NCBI GenBank assembly: GCA_000485475.1
Contig: AXYY01000133.1
Location: forward strand, 1-15,353
Direction of reading: 5' to 3'
Length of the DNA stretch: 15,353 nucleotides
DNA from: Candidatus Ancillula trichonymphae ImTpAt
GTDB taxonomy: Bacteria; Actinomycetota; Actinomycetes; Actinomycetales; Bifidobacteriaceae
A program made the position numbers and the translations under genes. Under the pieces are notes generated by a model, which was given only the letters and a program-made list of their open reading frames with translations, was not told the origin of the DNA and did not search any database. Positions within the stretch are counted from its first letter, which is position 1, and the number at the start of each line of letters is the position of its first letter. Shown piece by piece: positions 1-5,684 of this stretch.

Positions 1-870
1 TATTGTGCAGAAAACTACGCAGAAAAGAGGTTGTGGGCGACCTCACATGATGGAAAACGAATTCCGATTTCGCTAATCTGGCGCAAATCAGGTGTAGATG
101 ATGAACTTCCGCAGAATCGAGCGGTGTTGCAGAATGGATACGGTGCATATGGAGTCTCGCAAGTGCCGCAGTTCAGTATTCCGAGGTTGTTCATGCTTGA
201 TCGAGGAGTTGTTTATGCGGTTTCTCATGTGCGTGGCGGTGGAGATCTTGGGCGCGCATGGTATTTGGCTGGAAATAAACAGCAGAAGAAAAACACATTT
301 CTGGATTTTGTCAGCTGCTCAAAGTTTCTGGTGGAAAAACAGATCCTGAACCCTAAACGGCTAGTTATCAGCGGAGGAAGTGCAGGTGGATTACTGGTTG
401 GTGCAGCAATGAACATGTTTATGCAGGAGCAAGTTGACCAGAAAGATGACGCAATTGACTTGGCTGGTGTGGTTGCTGATGTCCCGTTCGTAGACATTTT
501 AACAACTATGCTAGATGCGTCACTACCGCTGACAATTCCTGAACAAGAAGAGTGGGGAGATCCACTTTCTAACCGCGATGTGTACAACTACATCAAGAGT
601 TACACGCCATATAACAACATCGTTGATTTGCGATCCTCAAATGTTAAACCGCCGCAGATTTTGGTCCAGACTTCGCTAAACGATACGCGCGTACTTTTTG
701 TTGAACCTGCGAAATGGGTAGCAAAACTACGTGAACTAGGATATAATCCACTTCTTAAGTGCGAGATGCAATCTGGGCACGCAGGAGTCAGCGGGCGTTA
801 TAATATCTGGAAAGAGACGGCATTTGAGTTGGCTTGGACACTTGAGGCGCTTGGGGTGCAGCATTTTTAA
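1..870 (+). CDS. ptrB: Oligopeptidase B (S9A serine peptidase), C-terminal part; 5' end outside window
   Basis: The frame is open from base 1, giving 289 visible residues, so this is the C-terminal catalytic part of a protein normally near 700 aa; the beta-propeller N-terminus lies upstream. Family S9A enzymes cleave short peptides, with OpB preferring bonds after Arg/Lys, probably in the cytoplasm. The visible sequence opens with an ERLWAT-like segment (here EKRLWATSHDG) typical of the start of the alpha/beta-hydrolase domain. The catalytic triad is complete: Ser in GGSAGG (visible residue 127), Asp in LNDTRV (228) and His in QSGHAG (260). The stop is TAA. The downstream MFS gene starts inside its 3' end, so the two are probably cotranscribed. 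A prolyl oligopeptidase of the same family is less likely. Confidence 0.9.
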   Translation, partial: YCAENYAEKRLWATSHDGKRIPISLIWRKSGVDDELPQNRAVLQNGYGAYGVSQVPQFSIPRLFMLDRGVVYAVSHVRGGGDLGRAWYLAGNKQQKKNTFLDFVSCSKFLVEKQILNPKRLVISGGSAGGLLVGAAMNMFMQEQVDQKDDAIDLAGVVADVPFVDILTTMLDASLPLTIPEQEEWGDPLSNRDVYNYIKSYTPYNNIVDLRSSNVKPPQILVQTSLNDTRVLFVEPAKWVAKLRELGYNPLLKCEMQSGHAGVSGRYNIWKETAFELAWTLEALGVQHF

Positions 871-2071
871 CAAAACACTTGTTCGCTTCATCATTTCTCG
901 CACGCTAATTACCTTTAACGCGCAGATGCTTACAACGGTTGTTGGTTACGAACTTTATGAACTTACGTACTCGGCACTTTGGCTTGGTTTAGCGGGTTTT
1001 GTGCAGTTTATTCCGCGGTTGCTGTTCATATTTCTGGCTGGAACGCTGGCAGATACTCGTGGTCGTCAAAAAATCATCGCCTGCACACAATTTGTCATTC
1101 TAATTACTTGTTTACTACTGGCGGTCACGACTAAACTTGCCTGTATTACGCCAATTGTTTGCCTATTCTTCGTGTTTTGTTACGGTTCTGCATATAGCAT
1201 TCAGGCTCCTTCGACAGTTTCAATTCTACCAACACTTGTTGAACCTTCAAGATTCGCAAAAGCAACTGCATTTGTCACTTCCGTGTTACAATTTGTCACG
1301 ATAGCTGGACCAGCAGTTGGCGGGTTGTTGTACGTATTCGGTCCAGAAATCGTTTACTTGTTGATTTCAATCTCTTCAGGGGCAACAATCTTCCTGGTTT
1401 TGAGCCTAGAGGTTCGCAAAACTACTGCTGAGGCTATCAGCAACCGCCCAGAAAGTCCACTCGCAGGTTTCAGGTACATCAGGTCAAGTCCGGACATCTT
1501 GGGCGCACTAACTCTGGACATGTTTGCGGTGCTGTTTGGGGGCGTAACCGCTCTTCTACCAGTTTTTGCAAAGGATGTGCTGAATGCTGATTCAATTGCA
1601 TTTGGTTTTCTACGTGCGGCACCAGCCGTCGGAGCGTTGTTGACAAGTGCAATTCTAGCAAAGTTTCCGCTCAAGAGGCACATTGGCAAGAAGATGTTCC
1701 TTGCAGTTGTTGTGTTCGCAGTTGCAATTATTTTCTTCGCGCTGAGTCGTAACATCCTGGTTTCGATCGTACTGCTAACCATATCTGGAGCCGCAGATAT
1801 TGTGTCCGTTGTGATCCGGTCAACTTTTGTGCAGCTGAAAACCCCTGATGAGGTGCGGGGGCGAGTAAGCGCGGTCAACATGATATTCATCGGCGCCTCA
1901 AATCAACTGGGTGAGTTCGAAAGTGGAATAGTTGCATCTGGTTTTGGGGCGCTTCCTGGGGTCGCAGTTGGTGCAGTTCCTGCGACGGTCTTCGGTGGCA
2001 TTTGTACGCTGGTTGTCACTGGAGTTTGGTACTGCAAGTTCAGAGATCTGCGTGAACTTGACAAAATCTGA
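824..2071 (+). CDS. MFS transporter (MFS_3/EntS-like exporter)
   Basis: A 415-aa hydrophobic protein with about 12 predicted membrane segments, the usual MFS size. The signature between TM2 and TM3 is present as AGTLADTRGRQK (G-x-x-x-D-x-x-G-R). A related loop, KTPDEVRGRVSAVN, occurs in the second half and is typical of the MFS_3 group of exporters. These are proton-driven inner-membrane efflux pumps; the substrate cannot be read from the sequence. The start is uncertain. TTG at 824 has a purine-rich RBS (AAAGAGACGG, 811-820) and overlaps ptrB by 47 bp; TTG at 842 or 851 would also fit, since the first conserved residues are NKTLVRF. The overlap implies translation from the ptrB transcript. 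No stop or frameshift was found. Confidence 0.85.
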   Translation: MSWLGHLRRLGCSIFNKTLVRFIISRTLITFNAQMLTTVVGYELYELTYSALWLGLAGFVQFIPRLLFIFLAGTLADTRGRQKIIACTQFVILITCLLLAVTTKLACITPIVCLFFVFCYGSAYSIQAPSTVSILPTLVEPSRFAKATAFVTSVLQFVTIAGPAVGGLLYVFGPEIVYLLISISSGATIFLVLSLEVRKTTAEAISNRPESPLAGFRYIRSSPDILGALTLDMFAVLFGGVTALLPVFAKDVLNADSIAFGFLRAAPAVGALLTSAILAKFPLKRHIGKKMFLAVVVFAVAIIFFALSRNILVSIVLLTISGAADIVSVVIRSTFVQLKTPDEVRGRVSAVNMIFIGASNQLGEFESGIVASGFGALPGVAVGAVPATVFGGICTLVVTGVWYCKFRDLRELDKI

Positions 2072-2131
2072 TGCTCAAACTTAAAGAATATGCCGCATTC
2101 TTAAAGTAACTTAAACAATTTTGTGCTTAAT

Positions 2132-2160
2132 TTGACAAGTCTTCAAGAGTATGTTATAAT
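2132..2160 (+). promoter_or_regulatory. Consensus sigma70/SigA-type promoter with extended -10
   Basis: TTGACA (2132-2137), a 17-bp spacer and TATAAT (2155-2160), with TGT immediately before the -10, form a perfect consensus promoter. It directs transcription into the secreted-protein gene, leaving a leader of about 70 nt that carries a strong Shine-Dalgarno (AAGGAGG, 2222-2228). A perfect promoter in front of a gene that now seems broken is notable. Confidence 0.85.
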
Positions 2161-2237
2161 GGAGAACAGGTTACTTGCGCTTTGCGTTTAGCCTGGTAAA
2201 ATTATGGGGTAGACTCAGCAGAAGGAGGCTGACATGA

Positions 2238-2642
2238 CTGAATAAACTAAGCAGACGATTTGCATTTGCAATGAGTTTTGCATTCGCAGTCGTATTCGTA
2301 AGCTTTGGTTTTTCAAGTACGAATGCGTCAACTATTCTGACCGAGCAAGCAAAACGGGCGGAAATTATCCAGAGTTTCAAAGGCGACTTAAAAGGTTACC
2401 TTCATGATTTTTTTGGTCAACCAAGCAATCTCGAAAATCACGGAACTTATGGGACATATTTTAAGAATAGTGATCCACATGCTTCTATAATTCTTGAGAA
2501 GTTGTACATAAATGTTAAAGGTGGAGAAAACCTGAAAACTAAAGATGATGTTGAGAAATTCATTAACGGATCACATGAAGGAAGATATCTTGCAAAATAT
2601 GGTGCAGAAAACGAGAATGGTCAAGCACTCACTGTTGACTAG
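2238..2642 (+). CDS. Secreted protein, N-terminal fragment (frameshifted gene, unknown function)
   Basis: The family is not recognised. Read from CTG at 2238 the protein is 134 aa and starts as a textbook signal peptide: basic LNKLSRR, a hydrophobic Phe/Ala/Val core, and a probable signal-peptidase I site after SSTNA. GGAGG at 2224-2228 lies 9 nt before this CTG. An ATG at 2271 is in frame but would remove the basic n-region and has no SD. The better placed ATG (2234) is out of frame and stops after three codons (ATG ACT GAA TAA). The simplest reading is one extra base after the start codon, ATG(A)CTG. The mature part is hydrophilic, rich in Lys, Glu and Gly, with no cysteine before the TAG at 2640. 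A coding-like frame continues beyond that stop (next entry), so this is probably the first half of a damaged gene with a functional-looking promoter. Confidence 0.55.
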   Translation: MNKLSRRFAFAMSFAFAVVFVSFGFSSTNASTILTEQAKRAEIIQSFKGDLKGYLHDFFGQPSNLENHGTYGTYFKNSDPHASIILEKLYINVKGGENLKTKDDVEKFINGSHEGRYLAKYGAENENGQALTVD

Positions 2643-3050
2643 AGGAGTACGATTGCTCTACCGTTGTTGGCGCTGATGGCTTCGTTCATCCTAAAATTGT
2701 TACCGATGGTGTTTTTGGAACTAAATTGAAGCAATTTTCAACAACACGAACAAAAGCAATACAGCTGGAAGAATTAACGAGTGGTGCTAACAATCACAAC
2801 ATTCTTGAAGCTAATTAATACAGATGGGGAGAAGCGCTCTACCCAGTGCTGCAACAGCCACCGCACCCCGCACCTCGCCATCGCACACACAAAAGAAGCA
2901 CCGAAACTCGGTAAGTAGAAAACAACAACTGGGACCTCAGGCGATGTAATAAGCACAAGCTCAAGGACAAACACGCTACAACTTAACACACCGGATGGTT
3001 GCGTTGACAAGTGTGGTTTCGATCACTCACTGTTGCTTCAAATCAGCTGA
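2643..3050 (+). pseudogene. Decayed C-terminal half of the secreted protein
   Basis: No intact gene lies here, but protein-like sequence continues through frame changes. After the TAG at 2640-2642, a -1 shift opens LEEYDCSTVVGADGF... to TAA at 2816. A second shift around 2778-2816 enters a frame reading INTDGEKRSTQCCNSH... This passes one in-frame TAG (2916-2918) and resumes as TSGDVISTSS...TPDGCVDKCGFDHS to TGA at 3048. Together with the upstream fragment this would make a secreted protein of about 270 aa with five or so cysteines in its C-terminal half, plausible as disulfides. The lesions needed are two frameshifts and one nonsense codon, plus the start lesion. The reconstruction is inference; the family is unknown. 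Its end almost abuts the convergent birA gene. Confidence 0.5.
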
Positions 3051-3054
3051 TAGA

Positions 3055-3645
3055 TCAACTTTCGTCGAAGTGCTTCATCAGTTCTTTTATATACAACTGG
3101 GGAAATTTTCCGCTGAAGTTGTCAATTTCAACGCCTTCAATTAACAGGCTCGTCGCATTCTTGAACGGTAGTTCATCTTGAGTTAGTGCGACATTCAGTC
3201 CAATTCCAACCACGCACTCCAAAATACTTGTCCTGGTGGAGTCGTCCGTTGTTATCAGTTCTCCCAAAATACCAGCCACTTTCTTGTCCTGAATATAAAT
3301 GTCGTTGGGTTTTTTTATGTGGAAACCCAAATTGTCGAACTGTTCCTCAGGAACTAGAGTTTTAAGCGCGCTCAGACATGCACTAGCAGAAATTAGCATC
3401 AATTCTCCAAGATTGGTGCGCCAGAACTGCGTGTCAGGAACATGAAGGTACGTTGACATCATGAAAGACTTGTCCGGTTTTGAAAACCACGCATGCTCGT
3501 TGCACCCGCGCCCCGCTAGTTGTTCGCGCGCAATCAGCGACGTGTAATTCTTTAACTCCAACTTCTCATCAAGAACCCATCTGGAAATCTCGCTGTTGGT
3601 CGAATCTACGCTTTCAACAAAATAGATGTCCGCGTCTTCAAGCAC
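3055..3645 (-). CDS. birA: Biotin-[acetyl-CoA-carboxylase] ligase, short form with altered biotin loop
   Basis: A class I biotin-protein ligase of 196 aa, shorter than the usual 250 or so, with no N-terminal DNA-binding domain and essentially no C-terminal SH3-like domain. It should activate biotin to biotinyl-5'-AMP and attach it to the BCCP lysine of acyl-CoA carboxylases. Recognisable motifs are ESVDSTN near the N-terminus, the ligase loop, PND (residues 113-115), KKVAGILGE with the conserved lysine, and VVGIGLNV. Two motifs deviate: the usual GRGRxGRxW is GRGCNEHAW, and KWPND is KKPND. GTG at 3645 is chosen because it lies exactly where transcription should begin after the TATAAT at 3652-3657; GTG at 3651 is also in frame. 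The frame is intact, so it is either functional with unusual chemistry or at an early stage of decay. Confidence 0.85.
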   Translation of the reverse strand: MLEDADIYFVESVDSTNSEISRWVLDEKLELKNYTSLIAREQLAGRGCNEHAWFSKPDKSFMMSTYLHVPDTQFWRTNLGELMLISASACLSALKTLVPEEQFDNLGFHIKKPNDIYIQDKKVAGILGELITTDDSTRTSILECVVGIGLNVALTQDELPFKNATSLLIEGVEIDNFSGKFPQLYIKELMKHFDES

Positions 3646-3651
3646 ATGCAC

Positions 3652-3660
3652 ATTATAACA
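3652..3660 (-). promoter_or_regulatory. Extended -10 promoter of birA (leaderless)
   Basis: On the minus strand TGT-TATAAT (3660 to 3652) is followed by six bases and then GTG (3645), an in-frame start codon exactly at the predicted +1. No good -35 is visible at 16-18 bp. The mRNA should be leaderless, which agrees with the absence of a Shine-Dalgarno. The region to 3759 separates this promoter from the divergent tRNA promoter and contains only short GCGTTCA-like repeats. Confidence 0.7.
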
Positions 3661-3759
3661 CGGGCGTAACTTTCAGGTATTCATCAGTAGTTTTGAGGCG
3701 TTCAAGATGCGTTGATAACTACGCGTTCAGGTTCGTTCACGCGCAAGAACATGCGACAC

Positions 3760-3788
3760 TTGACAAGTTGCGTAACTTGTGGTACACT
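3760..3788 (+). promoter_or_regulatory. Promoter of tRNA-Leu(TAG)-rpmF-rnc
   Basis: TTGACA (3760-3765), a 17-bp spacer and TACACT (3783-3788), preceded by TGG as an extended -10. It lies 13 bp before the tRNA 5' end. No other convincing promoter exists before rpmF, so it probably drives the whole tRNA-L32-RNase III unit. Confidence 0.8.
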
Positions 3789-3801
3789 GCGCGGTGTGAG
3801 T

Positions 3802-3883
3802 GCGCATGTGGTGAAATTGGTATACACGCCAGATTTAGGTTCTGGTGCCGCGAGGCGTGGAGGTTCAAGTCCTCTCATGCGCA
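3802..3883 (+). tRNA. tRNA-Leu (anticodon TAG)
   Basis: A class II tRNA of 82 nt. The acceptor arms GCGCATG (3802-3808) and CATGCGC (3876-3882) pair perfectly, with discriminator A at 3883. The anticodon stem CCAGA/TCTGG encloses TTTAGGT, giving anticodon TAG (3836-3838), which reads CUA-type leucine codons. A long variable arm with GCC/GGC follows, then a T arm with TTCAAGT. The 3' CCA is not encoded (ACAAG follows), so it must be added by CCA nucleotidyltransferase. There is no terminator before rpmF, 46 bp downstream. Confidence 0.95.
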
Positions 3884-3929
3884 CAAGTGCAGGACTAGTT
3901 TTAGTAAATGGTAGTAATAAGGAGAAGAC

Positions 3930-4121
3930 ATGTTACCAAAGAGGAGAGTTTCGCGGTCGAACACTCGGACGCGTCGGGCGCAGTGGAAAGCAACTGCAGC
4001 TCAGTTGTCATTGTGCCCAATTTGCGGCGCGCAGAAGAGAGCACATTATGCATGCTTGAAGTGTGGACAATACAAGGGTCGTGAATATATGCAAGCTGAC
4101 AGGGGTGCTTTAACAACTTAA
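3930..4121 (+). CDS. rpmF: 50S ribosomal protein L32
   Basis: A small basic 63-aa protein with the L32 N-terminus PKRRVSRSNTRTRRAQWKA and a zinc ribbon CPIC...CLKC, so this is the four-cysteine zinc-binding paralogue. It is part of the large ribosomal subunit near the peptidyl-transferase exit region. The start ATG has a good RBS (AAGGAGA, 3919-3925). rnc begins 2 bp after its TAA, a common neighbour in bacteria, and the two are probably translationally coupled. In many actinobacteria a YceD/DUF177 gene precedes rpmF; here a tRNA takes that place. Confidence 0.95.
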   Translation: MLPKRRVSRSNTRTRRAQWKATAAQLSLCPICGAQKRAHYACLKCGQYKGREYMQADRGALTT

Positions 4122-4123
4122 GT

Positions 4124-4843
4124 TTGGTGCTACCCAATAACGTTAAGTCGGAGTTTTTAAGCGCACTAGGATGTGTTGTCGATCCTGATTTGCTGGTGCG
4201 TGCGTTGACTCATAGGTCGTATTCATACGAAAATAATCTACAGCAAACTAATGAGCGCCTGGAGTTTCTTGGTGATGCAGTTTTGGGGTTCATAGTTGGT
4301 AATGAGTTGTATTCTGTATATTCAGATTTACAAGAAGGCATGTTAACGCAGTTGCGGGCGTATTTTGTGTGCGAGTCGCATTTGGCTGATGTCACTCGTA
4401 AGATTGGTATGAATAAGGTTGTTCTTTTGGGGCTTGGTGAAGTAAGAAGTCACGGGAATGAGAAGAATTCGATTCTGAGTGACGCATTTGAGGCTTTGGT
4501 TGCTGCTGTATACCTCTCGAACGGCATGGAAGTTGTTTCAGATTTCGTTAAGCGGACAGTTTTGGAGGACATCGACAAGGCAAAAGCACTACTTGAACAG
4601 AACAAAGCTGGAGATTATAAGGCAGTTCTACGGGATTTAATCGTACAAAAAGGGTATGACGAACCTGTCTACGAGTATGCGGAAGCTGGACCCGATCACG
4701 CGAAGATGTATACTGTAACCTTGACTTTTCCTAATATGCCAGATTTTCAGGCAGTTGGAACTGAAACTACAAGACGCAAAGCAGCAAGTCTCGCGGCAAA
4801 GAACGCCGTTGAAAAACTGAACAAGCAGTTAACTACTGAATGA
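4124..4843 (+). CDS. rnc: Ribonuclease III
   Basis: A 239-aa double-stranded-RNA endonuclease that processes rRNA precursors and structured mRNAs. The signature ERLEFLGDAVL is intact, and the residues corresponding to the E. coli acidic site keep exact spacing: Glu44, Glu47, Asp51, Asp120, Glu123. The C-terminal dsRNA-binding domain (about residues 163-235) ends in the usual RRKAASLAAKNAVEKL helix. The start is TTG at 4124 or GTG at 4127; neither has a strong SD, consistent with coupling to rpmF, whose stop lies 2 bp upstream. The gene converges on map 52 bp later with no clear terminator hairpin. The mutM/smc genes that often follow rnc are absent. Confidence 0.95.
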   Translation: MVLPNNVKSEFLSALGCVVDPDLLVRALTHRSYSYENNLQQTNERLEFLGDAVLGFIVGNELYSVYSDLQEGMLTQLRAYFVCESHLADVTRKIGMNKVVLLGLGEVRSHGNEKNSILSDAFEALVAAVYLSNGMEVVSDFVKRTVLEDIDKAKALLEQNKAGDYKAVLRDLIVQKGYDEPVYEYAEAGPDHAKMYTVTLTFPNMPDFQAVGTETTRRKAASLAAKNAVEKLNKQLTTE

Positions 4844-4895
4844 AGAGTTGCAGTATCAGCCAGAAATCAGTTCGTGCAGCAGTTTCAGGACTAGA

Positions 4896-5684
4896 CTAAT
4901 CCCAGGCGGTGAGTACAACCGGACCAGATTCCGTCACAGCAACTGTGTGTTCGAAGTGCGCGCCTAGTGAACCATCAGATGAACGAATCGTCCAGCCATC
5001 TTCGTCATCAATATATATTTTATCAGTTGACATCAGCAACCACGGTTCAATTGCGATCACAAGGCCTGGACGAATTCTAGTGCCTTGATCCGCTTTGCCG
5101 TCATTTGGAATGTGCGGGTCTCCGTGCATAACGCGTCCAACACCGTGCCCGCCAAATTCTGTGTTCACTTTGAACCCATTTGTTTTGCAGTACTCTCCAA
5201 TTGTTGCTGAAATGTCACCAATTCGTAAACCTGCACACGCATTCTCAATGCCAAGTTTTAGGGCGGTCTCGGTCGTACTCATCAAGTGTGAAACTTCTGC
5301 AGTCACCAAACTGGCGTCCGCATCGGCACCAACCACCAATGACGTTGCAGAATCAGCAACCCAACCATTTAGAGAACACGCAAAGTCTAGTGAAAGCAAA
5401 TCACCAGCAACAAGTTCGTAGTCATGCGGGCGACCATGAAGAACAGCATCATTCACGCTTGTGCAGATGTAGTGCGCAAACGGTCCATCACCAAAAGAGG
5501 GCGCATAATCAACATAACAGGAAGTTGCACCCTTCTTGAAGATCGTTTTACGAACTTGTTCATCAATTTCTAACAGATTCGTTCCAGGTCTCACACTCAC
5601 GCTCACGGTTTGCAAAACCTCAGCGACAAATCTACCAACTGGTTTCATCTCTTCAATTTCTCTACTACTTTTCAGTTCAGTCAT
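4896..5684 (-). CDS. map: Methionine aminopeptidase, type I
   Basis: A 262-aa cytosolic enzyme that removes the initiator Met from nascent proteins. All metal ligands are present with the usual spacing: Asp100 (LSLDF), Asp111 (WVADSA), His180 (GGHGVG), Glu213 (IEPW) and Glu245 (FEHT). The auxiliary His83 (VLHGRP) is also present. There is no N-terminal zinc-finger extension. The ATG at 5684 is preferred over an upstream TTG (5705) because AAAAGGGA lies at a proper distance and the protein then begins MTELKSSREIEEM, the normal start of the family. Its first 8 bp overlap the end of glgX (ATGACTGA), implying translational coupling. The stop is TAG. Confidence 0.95.
   Translation of the reverse strand: MTELKSSREIEEMKPVGRFVAEVLQTVSVSVRPGTNLLEIDEQVRKTIFKKGATSCYVDYAPSFGDGPFAHYICTSVNDAVLHGRPHDYELVAGDLLSLDFACSLNGWVADSATSLVVGADADASLVTAEVSHLMSTTETALKLGIENACAGLRIGDISATIGEYCKTNGFKVNTEFGGHGVGRVMHGDPHIPNDGKADQGTRIRPGLVIAIEPWLLMSTDKIYIDDEDGWTIRSSDGSLGAHFEHTVAVTESGPVVLTAWD

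Noticed and set aside
1354..1890. 178-aa open frame on the minus strand
   Set aside because: It lies wholly inside the MFS gene, is composition-driven, has no RBS and looks like a shadow frame.
2081..2106. Possible terminator after the MFS gene (AAGAAT/ATTCTT)
   Set aside because: The stem is only six AT-rich base pairs with no T-run; not distinguishable from chance.
2640..2918. Reassignment of TAG as a sense codon, given several TAGs inside gene-like sequence
   Set aside because: map and the YibE/F-family gene end with TAG at the expected protein ends, and most breaks also need a frame change, so decay is simpler.
4844..4895. Terminator between the convergent rnc and map genes
   Set aside because: No stem of useful length was found in the 52 bp.
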